Origin: an uncultured bacterium
Lineage (GTDB): Bacteria > Bacteroidota > Rhodothermia > Rhodothermales > UBA10348
NCBI GenBank assembly: GCA_938018055.1
Contig: CALIKL010000039.1
Location: 1-61,531 of the forward strand
Reading direction: 5' to 3'
Length of the DNA: 61,531 nt
Positions 52,822 to 59,743 of this stretch are shown here, piece after piece; the first letter of the stretch is position 1, and every line of letters starts with the position of its first letter. The position numbers and the translations under genes were made by a program. The notes under the pieces are model-generated. The model made no database searches. It worked only from the letters and a program-made list of their open reading frames with translations, and was not told the DNA's origin.

Positions 52822-53817
52822 ATGAGTTTCAAAGCGCTGGTTGTACGCGATGCGCCGCAAAGAGCATCGGTAGAGTCTGTAAGACGCGATGACCTACCAG
52901 AGCATGGGAATGTGCTGGTGAAGGTGGACTGGAGCAGTATCAACTTCAAAGACGCATTGGCCGTAACTGGAAAAGGGAAGATCATCCGATCCGACCTTCC
53001 TTTTGTGCCGGGTATAGACCTGGCGGGAGAAATCGTGGAATCGAGCGATCCTGCTTTTCCGGAAGGCTCGACCGTTCTGTCCACCGGATGGGGAGTGGGA
53101 GAAGTAACGTGGGGAGGGTATGCCCGCTATCAGCGCATGAAGTCCGATTGGCTTGTTCCGGTCCCCCAAGGACTGAGTACCCGCGAAGCCATGATTGTGG
53201 GCACGGCTGGATTTACAGCGATGCTTTCTCTGCAGGCCATTCAAGAATATGGACTCCCGCCGGGCGCGGGTCCGGTCCTCGTAACGGGTGCGACAGGCGG
53301 CGTTGGTAGCTTTTCCGTCATGCTCTTGGCTGCAGCTGGCTACGAAGTGGTAGCTGTCACGGGAAAAGCGGAGGCTGCTGCGTATCTGAAGGAACTGGGC
53401 GCCACTGATATACACCCTCGAAGCACGTTTGAATCTGGTGCCAAACGTGCATTGGATTCAGGGAATTGGGCCGGTTGTGTGGACTCCGTTGGGTCAGCTG
53501 TACTGGAATCCGTCCTCAGCCAGACAATGACTCATGGCGTGGTAGCTGCTTGTGGGCTGGCGGGGGGACACCGTCTGAATACAACCGTGTTTCCGTTCAT
53601 CCTGCGCGGCGTTCGCCTGATCGGAATTGATTCAAATACCTGCCCTCAAGCACCGAGGCGACGAGCATGGGAAGGGCTCAGGGATTTGGCTCAGTCGATT
53701 GATTTTGAGCGTATCGCCCATGATGTCATGCTCGAAGACGTGCCGCTCGCCTGCGATCAGCTGATGAATGGTGGGATCCAAGGGCGATACATCGTGGACC
53801 TGCGAGATGCAGGGTAG
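52822..53817 (+). CDS. YhdH/AcuI-family acryloyl-CoA reductase-like MDR protein
   Basis: This 331-residue medium-chain reductase resembles AcuI/YhdH, an NADPH-dependent enzyme that reduces acryloyl-CoA to propionyl-CoA. The N-terminal catalytic domain includes VDWSSINFKDALAVTGKG and DLPFVPGIDLAGEIV; the NADPH Rossmann fold has VLVTGATGGVGSFSVML; and C-terminal RGVRLIGIDSN is typical of the group. No zinc-ligand set is present, as expected for YhdH. The start ATG at 52822 lies 15 bases after the lipoprotein stop. A propionyl-CoA product would link to the methylmalonyl-CoA epimerase at 7.1 kb, by inference. Confidence 0.9.
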   Translation: MSFKALVVRDAPQRASVESVRRDDLPEHGNVLVKVDWSSINFKDALAVTGKGKIIRSDLPFVPGIDLAGEIVESSDPAFPEGSTVLSTGWGVGEVTWGGYARYQRMKSDWLVPVPQGLSTREAMIVGTAGFTAMLSLQAIQEYGLPPGAGPVLVTGATGGVGSFSVMLLAAAGYEVVAVTGKAEAAAYLKELGATDIHPRSTFESGAKRALDSGNWAGCVDSVGSAVLESVLSQTMTHGVVAACGLAGGHRLNTTVFPFILRGVRLIGIDSNTCPQAPRRRAWEGLRDLAQSIDFERIAHDVMLEDVPLACDQLMNGGIQGRYIVDLRDAG

Positions 53818-53872
53818 CAACCGGGACTGGGCATTTAATTGCCTTGCTGAATGTTGACCCTGAGCACCGCGC

Positions 53873-54145
53873 CTAATTGGACTTCTTTTTTTTCTTCTTT
53901 GTCCCAGGCGAAAGATCGACAAGGATGGCGATGATGAGTACCACGATCTGAAACGTGCCCCACGTCCCCGCATAGACGTTTTCTACAACGGAATACCAAA
54001 GTACCGTTGTTGGAGCGATGAAAAAGCCCAGAATGGGCCAGGTTACGGATCCGAATACTCCCACAAACCAGTTGGTCATCAGCCACAAATAGAGGATGGT
54101 CAACCGGGGAACAATCAGTGCTCCAGCAATGGAGAAGCAAGGCAT
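53873..54145 (-). CDS. Small membrane protein with polylysine tail, unknown
   Basis: This 90-residue protein has three hydrophobic stretches (about residues 5-22, 28-50 and 60-78) and a C-terminal tail TKKKKKKSN that, by the positive-inside rule, would lie in the cytoplasm. No family is recognised. It follows the acyltransferase gene after 82 bases on the same strand and converges on the AcuI-like gene. It may be a membrane partner of the acyltransferase; evidence is limited to frame, hydrophobicity and position. Confidence 0.55.
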   Translation of the reverse strand: MPCFSIAGALIVPRLTILYLWLMTNWFVGVFGSVTWPILGFFIAPTTVLWYSVVENVYAGTWGTFQIVVLIIAILVDLSPGTKKKKKKSN

Positions 54146-54227
54146 GGTGTTGTGGGTGAGTGATTAGGAACGTGGACACCGATGATGGCCATCCTGTGCA
54201 ACGGGAAAAACCTCCCAAAGATGCGCC

Positions 54228-54830
54228 TTAAGGGGGCCAAGGAGCCCAGCGTGGCCACGCCACGTACGATCCAATGATCTCCACAGGATAAACCGGTACC
54301 CCGGCCCGCATGAAGAGCTTGGCGGTTGATTCGATCCATGGTGCGGGTCGGCCATCCCAACGTCGACCCCCCTCTGGAAAAATGACAACGCTGCGTCCCG
54401 CATTGAGCATCGCGTAAATCCGACGAATCAAATGAGGCTCAGGGACGCGCTTGCGGGTCCCCTGAATTCCCACGGCTTTGAACAATGATGCAATTGGCCC
54501 GGACTCCAGGTATTCCATCGTCATCACGCCAGCTGTGGCCTGGCCCAGCTTCGTGAACGCGTTGTAAATGAACGGATCGTAGTTGCCGGAATGATTTCCG
54601 TAGATGAAACACGGGCCCGCAGGTAGCTCCGCCCCGTCCATCAGTTCCAGATCCCAATACAGACGGCAAAAAGACACGAGCGTCGACCTGAACGCCAACT
54701 CAGCGGCGACCTGACGAACTGGGGGAGATGGACTTGTTTTGGACAATTGTCCACGGAGTTGTGTGAATGATTGCCAATATACTTTGGTTTTTGCATCTTG
54801 ACGTGAGCGTCGAGCGTAACCGCTTGACAT
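54228..54830 (-). CDS. PlsC-type lysophospholipid acyltransferase, possibly frameshifted at 3' end
   Basis: This 200-residue protein matches the PlsC acyltransferase family that acylates lysophosphatidate or related lipids at the inner membrane. The catalytic block YGNHSGNYDPF (His-x4-Asp, where the typical form is NHxSxxD), the acceptor-binding IFPEGGRRWDGRP, and GVPVYPVEIIGSY are seen in order. It ends abruptly after SYVAWPRWAPWPP, at a point where relatives usually go on for 20-40 residues, and the stop follows a run of five G (54232-54236 plus strand). An insertion or deletion there would extend the protein by 21 or more residues. The start is uncertain: ATG 54830 lies only 32 bases from the HU start. 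Confidence 0.75.
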   Translation of the reverse strand: MSSGYARRSRQDAKTKVYWQSFTQLRGQLSKTSPSPPVRQVAAELAFRSTLVSFCRLYWDLELMDGAELPAGPCFIYGNHSGNYDPFIYNAFTKLGQATAGVMTMEYLESGPIASLFKAVGIQGTRKRVPEPHLIRRIYAMLNAGRSVVIFPEGGRRWDGRPAPWIESTAKLFMRAGVPVYPVEIIGSYVAWPRWAPWPP

Positions 54831-54862
54831 ACAATCACATATGCTCCGCTTGGAGAAATACC

Positions 54863-55147
54863 GTGACTAAAGCAGATATCATCGATCAGATTTCAGCAGG
54901 AACGGGTTTGACCAAGCTGGAAACGGAAGCGGTTGTGAACGGTTTTATCAGTGTTGTCAAGGCCGAATTGAAGCGTGGTGGGCGGATAGATCTCAGGGGA
55001 TTCGGTTCTTTCACTGTACAGCATCGGGCGGCGCGCACAGCGCGTAACCCACGCAAAAACATCCCCGTGCACGTTCCCGCGACCAATATTCCGGCCTTCA
55101 AACCGTCCAAGGAATTTAAAAAGGAAGTGGACGAAGCCATTTCCTAG
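54863..55147 (+). CDS. HU-family DNA-binding protein
   Basis: This 94-residue protein is a bacterial HU/IHF-type nucleoid protein that bends DNA as a dimer. TKADIIDQISAGTGLTKLETEAVVNGF forms the N-terminal helices, GGRIDLRGFGSFTVQHRAARTARNPRKN the beta arms with the RNP-type signature, and IPAFKPSKEFKKEV the C-terminus. The start is GTG 54863, preceded by GGAGA at 54852-54856; the frame upstream has no HU character. A TTGACA at 54824-54829 upstream is suggestive but no -10 box lies at the right spacing. Confidence 0.95.
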   Translation: MTKADIIDQISAGTGLTKLETEAVVNGFISVVKAELKRGGRIDLRGFGSFTVQHRAARTARNPRKNIPVHVPATNIPAFKPSKEFKKEVDEAIS

Positions 55148-55156
55148 GTCAGCTGA

Positions 55157-56281
55157 ATGCATCAAACGTGTGAATCCTGCGGCGCCCGCATAGACGCCGG
55201 TGCCGAGGTATGCAATCTTTGCGGCACTCCTGTCGCGGGAGTGCCGCAAATTGAGGTTTCCCAGGAGCGGGATTCGTCCCAGGAATCATCTTCGTCTCCT
55301 GTGGAGGGGCTAGGGATTATTCAATCCGGGGATTTGCTCTCGGACGTTCCTCCGGAGTGTGATACCTGCGGACACCGCAACCCTGGCGGTTCGCGATTCT
55401 GCAATCGGTGCGGGTCCCGTCTGGTGCCGAATCGTGCCATCGACTCGGGAGAAAGAAGCGCAGGAATGATTGCGCCTGCGTCTCAAGTAATAGCTGAAGC
55501 CCGCGAATCAAAGGCATCCCATGAAGGGAAATCGGGCAAGATCACCGACCTCGGCACGACCGATAAAGCGGTGGGGAAGCAGGTTATCATCGTCGTCAGC
55601 GCAGCCTTGCTGCTGGTTGTGGCATTATATGCCGTAACCACGATGAGTGGTGGCAGTGGTGGCTCGTTCGATTCCATTGCCCAGCCATCCCAAGACCAGC
55701 AAACGGTCGAACCGCTCGCTTCGCAGTGGCAAGACAGGGAGGGACGGCTGATGTCCGAAATCGAGCAGGCCACGGGGGATGCCCAGATCGACGCTCGTCG
55801 GCGCCTGATTGACATGTACTTTGCCGCGGATCGCCTTGACTTTGCCGCGGATCAAACCGTGCTGATTGCAGAAGCCATCGGGTCTGAGGACGAGTGGATT
55901 CTGGCTGGGAATCTCTATTTCGATTGGATGCAGCGGGCTCCTGATACGCAGAAAGCCCCTTGGGCACAGAAAGCCGTTGGCGCATATCAAGCTGCACTGG
56001 ACATGAATCCTGACAATCTGGATGTTCGAACAGATATGGCAATCGCCTATCTATACGATCCTCAGAATTCGATGCTCGCGATTCAAGAAACGAATCGGGT
56101 CCTGGCCGCCGATTCCACGCACATCCAGGCCAATTTCAATCGCGGGATCATGCTCAATCAAATCAATCGCACGGACCAGGCAATTGAGCAATTCGAGCGG
56201 GTGAAGCGCATTATCGGAAACCCGGAAGATCCGGTCTATCAGCGTGCCGAGGGCGCCATAGCCCAGCTTTCAGGCTCCTGA
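55157..56281 (+). CDS. Double zinc-ribbon, single-span, TPR-containing protein
   Basis: This 374-residue protein begins with two zinc ribbons (C5-x2-C8 ... C19-x2-C22, and CDTCG ... CNRCG at about residues 70-88), continues with a low-complexity region, one membrane helix (about 149-171, VIIVVSAALLLVVALYAVTTM) and a C-terminal extracytoplasmic helical domain with TPR-like repeats (about 210-370; AYQAALDMNPDNLDVRTDMAIAYL and NRGIMLNQINRTDQAIEQFERV). The layout suggests a protein that links a cytoplasmic signal or partner to a periplasmic scaffold. It starts 9 bases after the HU stop and probably shares its transcript. Function is unknown. Confidence 0.85.
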   Translation: MHQTCESCGARIDAGAEVCNLCGTPVAGVPQIEVSQERDSSQESSSSPVEGLGIIQSGDLLSDVPPECDTCGHRNPGGSRFCNRCGSRLVPNRAIDSGERSAGMIAPASQVIAEARESKASHEGKSGKITDLGTTDKAVGKQVIIVVSAALLLVVALYAVTTMSGGSGGSFDSIAQPSQDQQTVEPLASQWQDREGRLMSEIEQATGDAQIDARRRLIDMYFAADRLDFAADQTVLIAEAIGSEDEWILAGNLYFDWMQRAPDTQKAPWAQKAVGAYQAALDMNPDNLDVRTDMAIAYLYDPQNSMLAIQETNRVLAADSTHIQANFNRGIMLNQINRTDQAIEQFERVKRIIGNPEDPVYQRAEGAIAQLSGS

Positions 56282-56289
56282 CAGGAGCC
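56273..56289 (+). terminator. Hairpin spanning the stop codon of the zinc-ribbon/TPR gene
   Basis: GGCTCC (56273-56278) and GGAGCC (56284-56289) form a stem whose TGACA loop contains the stop codon; ATTTACCTT follows. It is a plausible but weak terminator ahead of the convergent gene. Confidence 0.4.
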
Positions 56290-56318
56290 ATTTACCTTCG
56301 CATGTTGCGCAAACTCGA

Positions 56319-56783
56319 TTACCGCGCCTTTTGGGTAGTCAAGACCGGGTGATCATACGTTGCCCCCAACACCAGCAATGCGCCCAGGATCAGGATACCT
56401 GGAGCGAGGAACGCCGCAGATCCCTGCAAGGCTGGCCACATGGCCTCTGACCATGTTTCGTTGGGCCTGATTTCAAGCTGAAGGAGAAGGTTCGCGCGTA
56501 AGTGCATGAATGCCCCAACCATTCCAGAAAGCACGATAAGCCTCGAAAGGAGCCTGGCTCCTCGAAGACGAGCAGGGACGGGGTCAACCACCACCCAACC
56601 ACATGCCACGAGCCCAAAAAAGCAGGCGACAAAAGGAATCCACTGGGCCACACTCTGCGTGTGGCCCAGCAGGATCAATTCAGCAGGGATGACCACAAAG
56701 GTCGCGACAGCCAGGGCACAAAGTATCAGCCGGAATCGCGCTTCAAGTGGAGAATCCCGGGGAGTCTCCGATAAGGGATTCAT
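56319..56783 (-). CDS. Four-helix membrane protein of unknown function
   Basis: This 154-residue protein has four hydrophobic segments (about residues 18-40, 46-66, 80-100 and 122-146) with few charged residues between them, so it is an inner-membrane protein. No family is recognised. Its ATG overlaps the stop of the HhH lipoprotein gene (56780-56783), which suggests coupled translation and a shared role. Convergent with the zinc-ribbon/TPR gene. Confidence 0.65.
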   Translation of the reverse strand: MNPLSETPRDSPLEARFRLILCALAVATFVVIPAELILLGHTQSVAQWIPFVACFFGLVACGWVVVDPVPARLRGARLLSRLIVLSGMVGAFMHLRANLLLQLEIRPNETWSEAMWPALQGSAAFLAPGILILGALLVLGATYDHPVLTTQKAR

Positions 56784-57301
56784 TCGGAAGCGAGATAGAG
56801 CCGTGCAAACTGCGACGAGATGCCACCCGCTACCTCTGTGACTTTGGCGATGAACGCATCTTGGGAAGCGTAAGGGCGGGACGCAACCAGTTCCTCAGCG
56901 CCCTCCAGATCCAAGCCCAGAATCTGAGCTACGGTCTCAGCATCAGAGGCATTGATGTCGATGGGGACATAGACATGATCCTCGTAGCCGGCAATGGTCT
57001 CCTCGTCTACATATTTCGCCATCTCATTGCGGAATTCGACGATACTGATGTAAGGACGGTACTCTTCAAATTCGTGCGCCATACGCTCGCCTACTCCTGG
57101 GATTGTCAGAAATACTTCCGTAGGCGTCGTGTTGAGGTCCAGCTTTTCGGCCGTTACCGGCCGAACGCCCTGCTCCAGCGCCGCATCAGCGGATTCGGTT
57201 GACGCTTGATTGGGGTCGACGTTTTTGGTGGCTTCTTCGGACTGACACGCGCTCAAAGAGACGGCCAGGAACAGGATGGGAAAGAATCGAAGGGTTCTCA
57301 T
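56780..57301 (-). CDS. Lipoprotein with two ComEA-like helix-hairpin-helix repeats
   Basis: This 173-residue lipoprotein has a lipobox (SLSAC, Cys about residue 19), a short acidic linker and two repeats like ComEA: LDLNTTPTEVFLTIPGVGERMAHEF and IDINASDAETVAQILGLDL. The first keeps the GVG hairpin used for DNA backbone contact; the second is degenerate. ComEA is the DNA receptor in natural transformation, so an envelope DNA-binding role is possible, but HhH folds also serve in protein contacts. The frame is open far upstream, yet the signal peptide begins at ATG 57301. Its stop overlaps the next gene. Confidence 0.8.
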   Translation of the reverse strand: MRTLRFFPILFLAVSLSACQSEEATKNVDPNQASTESADAALEQGVRPVTAEKLDLNTTPTEVFLTIPGVGERMAHEFEEYRPYISIVEFRNEMAKYVDEETIAGYEDHVYVPIDINASDAETVAQILGLDLEGAEELVASRPYASQDAFIAKVTEVAGGISSQFARLYLASE

Positions 57302-57401
57302 GATGTGTGAATGATATTCAGCTGGGTTCTGGGGGTGTGATACAGTCTGGACGGTGGTCAATCGTTTTCTGGAACTGTGCTTCCAATCCGCGATGGGACG
57401 T

Positions 57402-58913
57402 TCAATACTGGGCCGGAAGTGACCCTGCATTGACGGCATCGGCGATCAGGTCTCGAATGTCCTGGTTTGACGTAGCGAGGTCCTCGTCGCGCAGGTACAT
57501 CATGTGTCCACTCCGGTATCCCTTGAAGCGCATACGATCTTGCATATCGCCACTCGGATCCATGTTCCACATCGTGTACTTGGCGTTGAAATAGTCCGTC
57601 CCGCCGTCGTAGTAGCCTGCCTGGACCATGACATGGAGGTACGGATTTTGGGCCATGGCGCGACGTAATTGCTCACCAGTACGGTCGCCATCCCGGTTCC
57701 ACGGGGATACGGGGCCGAACAGGTTGTATTGCAATTCTGTCTCGTAGCCCAATTCATCACGCAGGTAGTGGTTGATGGCGGGTGCAAACGCGTGATTCCA
57801 TGCCGTCAGTGCCGGGTCTCCGTCATATCGGACTCCCGCATCTTGCCGATCGATTCCGCGATACCTGGAGTCGAGCCTTCCGACGGTCAGTCCCTCGTCA
57901 CGCAGCAGGTCCTTCCAGAAGTAGGAAGTTGGGACCTGCAGGTTGTGCTGAAGGAAATCTTCTGCGTCCAAGCCAGCATACCGGGCAGCCACAGAAGCGA
58001 CTTCCATCCGGGTATCAGCGTTCAAAGATCCACCGCGCGCGATGGCTGGTAAAAAGACGTCGAGGGTCCATGCCTCCACCTCGGGTAGCAAGTCCCTCAA
58101 GTCCCGAGTCTGCAGGTCGGTTTCCAGTTGCTCGTGATACCATGCGGTTGCCGCATAGTAGGGAAGGTAGTTTGCAGCGCGAACAGCACCGTCGCGATCG
58201 ACACCAAGACCCGTCGGAGAAACCAGAATGACGCCATTCAGATACATCCAGTGTCTCCCTTGCAATTGGCCAGCCAATCCGGAGACTCGGGTCGTGCCAT
58301 AGGATTCACCAATCAGAAACTTGGGCGAGGTCCAGCGCTCATGGCGCGAGACGAACGTATCGATCCAGTCGGCCAGGTAGGCTACATCTTCGTTGACTCC
58401 AAAGAACTGCTCTGTTTCGACATCAGGCGCTGGTCGGGAAAACGCCGTATTCACCGGATTAACGAACACGATGTCCGCCACATCCAGAATTGAGTGATCA
58501 TTGTCCCGGACGCCATACGGCTGGATAGGATAGCCCTCTTCGTCAATGATGAGCTTTTTAGGCCCCGTATATCCCAAATGCATCCACACGGAGGCAGAAC
58601 CGGGGCCGCCATTGAAGGAGATGACCAACGGGCGCTCAACATTCGGGGCACCATTCGTTCTCTGATAGAACGTGTAGAACAATCCGGCGATGACGTTGCC
58701 CTCATCATCATAGACCGGCTGTTTGCCAAAGGTCGCGGAATATTCTACCAGCTGGTCCTTGATGCGTACGGCATCTTCGATTGTCTGGGCGTGATCGTAT
58801 GGATTCGGATGCTGCACCTGGCTTCGAACACCGGTATCCTGGCGCGCTTCTGCTCGGGTGACAGCAAACAGTACGAACAAACCAATGGTCAGGAGGCGGA
58901 AATAGTGAGACAT
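57402..58913 (-). CDS. Serine carboxypeptidase (peptidase family S10)
   Basis: This 503-residue exported enzyme has a signal peptide (cleaved near EARQ) and the S10 fold: PLVISFNGGPGSASVWMHLG (oxyanion region), GESYGTTR with the nucleophile Ser, AGYYDGGTDYF with the Asp, and YRSGHMMYL with the His of the triad. S10 enzymes remove C-terminal residues from peptides and are rarer in bacteria than in eukaryotes. The gene starts 5 bases after the agmatinase-type gene stop on the same strand, so they likely share a transcript. It may supply amino acids from peptides in the periplasm. Confidence 0.93.
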   Translation of the reverse strand: MSHYFRLLTIGLFVLFAVTRAEARQDTGVRSQVQHPNPYDHAQTIEDAVRIKDQLVEYSATFGKQPVYDDEGNVIAGLFYTFYQRTNGAPNVERPLVISFNGGPGSASVWMHLGYTGPKKLIIDEEGYPIQPYGVRDNDHSILDVADIVFVNPVNTAFSRPAPDVETEQFFGVNEDVAYLADWIDTFVSRHERWTSPKFLIGESYGTTRVSGLAGQLQGRHWMYLNGVILVSPTGLGVDRDGAVRAANYLPYYAATAWYHEQLETDLQTRDLRDLLPEVEAWTLDVFLPAIARGGSLNADTRMEVASVAARYAGLDAEDFLQHNLQVPTSYFWKDLLRDEGLTVGRLDSRYRGIDRQDAGVRYDGDPALTAWNHAFAPAINHYLRDELGYETELQYNLFGPVSPWNRDGDRTGEQLRRAMAQNPYLHVMVQAGYYDGGTDYFNAKYTMWNMDPSGDMQDRMRFKGYRSGHMMYLRDEDLATSNQDIRDLIADAVNAGSLPAQY

Positions 58914-58918
58914 GTTCG

Positions 58919-59731
58919 TCAGGGATAATGGGCGGATTGAAGCAGAATACGACCAAGCTCCTTGGTCAGCTTGGCTGCTACCATGGCCGTTACTCCGGTA
59001 GGATCGCGATCCGGATTAAGCTCAACGAGATCCGCACCGACGACCGGGGCATCGATTGCCTGTAGCAGTCCAATCAGTTCCCGCGTGGTGAGCCCCCCCG
59101 GCTCATGGTGCGATACACCGGGAGCAAAGGCAGGGTCGAGTACATCCAAATCGAGAGAAATGTAGACAGGGTGATCGAAGCAGAGTTCCGCTTTCTCGGG
59201 CAGGGAGGAGGCTGGATGGATGCGAACCCTGAATCGCTCTGCCTGCTGCGCTCCAACGGTATTTTGGGTCCGGATTCCTATCTGAACCAGATTTACGTGA
59301 TCAAACGCTTCCATGACGCGCGCGAAAGGGCAGGCGTGGGAGAAAGGATCACCCTCGAAGTCCGGATACAAGTCCGGGTGCGCGTCGAACTGGATGATGG
59401 TCAGCTGATCATAGCGCGGGGCTGTTGCTTTTAAAATGGGCCATGCCACGGAATGGTCACCGCCCAGGCAAAGCAGCGGACGTCCCGCATCCAATGCGGA
59501 ATCAACAGCGGATGCCACAACATCTACCGCATCGGGACCCGCGGCCGCAGAGAGCCCGGATACGTTTCCGAGATCCGAAACATTCGACCCGACAAGGAAG
59601 TCGACTCCGTCCTCCATGGCCAGGTTTGACGATGGGGAGGCAATGGCTCTCCGGATCTCATTCGGGGCCTTGGCAGGACCGCGCATGAAGCTCGATCCTG
59701 CGTCCCATGGTATGCCCAGTAGTGAGATCAT
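58919..59731 (-). CDS. Arginase/agmatinase-family ureohydrolase
   Basis: This 270-residue protein belongs to the ureohydrolase family that uses a two-manganese centre to release urea (or a related group) from a guanidino compound. Metal-site motifs are LGGDHSVAWP, FDAHPDLYPDFEGDPFSHACPF and SLDLDVLDPAFAPGVSHHEPGG, and the C-terminus includes DLVELNPDRD. Among arginase, agmatinase and formimidoylglutamase, it looks nearest to agmatinase, but substrate cannot be fixed. ATG 59731 is preferred over the TTG two codons upstream. It begins 12 bases after typA on the same strand. Confidence 0.88.
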   Translation of the reverse strand: MISLLGIPWDAGSSFMRGPAKAPNEIRRAIASPSSNLAMEDGVDFLVGSNVSDLGNVSGLSAAAGPDAVDVVASAVDSALDAGRPLLCLGGDHSVAWPILKATAPRYDQLTIIQFDAHPDLYPDFEGDPFSHACPFARVMEAFDHVNLVQIGIRTQNTVGAQQAERFRVRIHPASSLPEKAELCFDHPVYISLDLDVLDPAFAPGVSHHEPGGLTTRELIGLLQAIDAPVVGADLVELNPDRDPTGVTAMVAAKLTKELGRILLQSAHYP

Positions 59732-59743
59732 GTGCAATCAGGT

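Noticed and set aside
54824-54845. TTGACA and TATGCT as a sigma-70 promoter for HU
   Set aside because: The two boxes are only 10 bases apart, far from the 16-18 needed.
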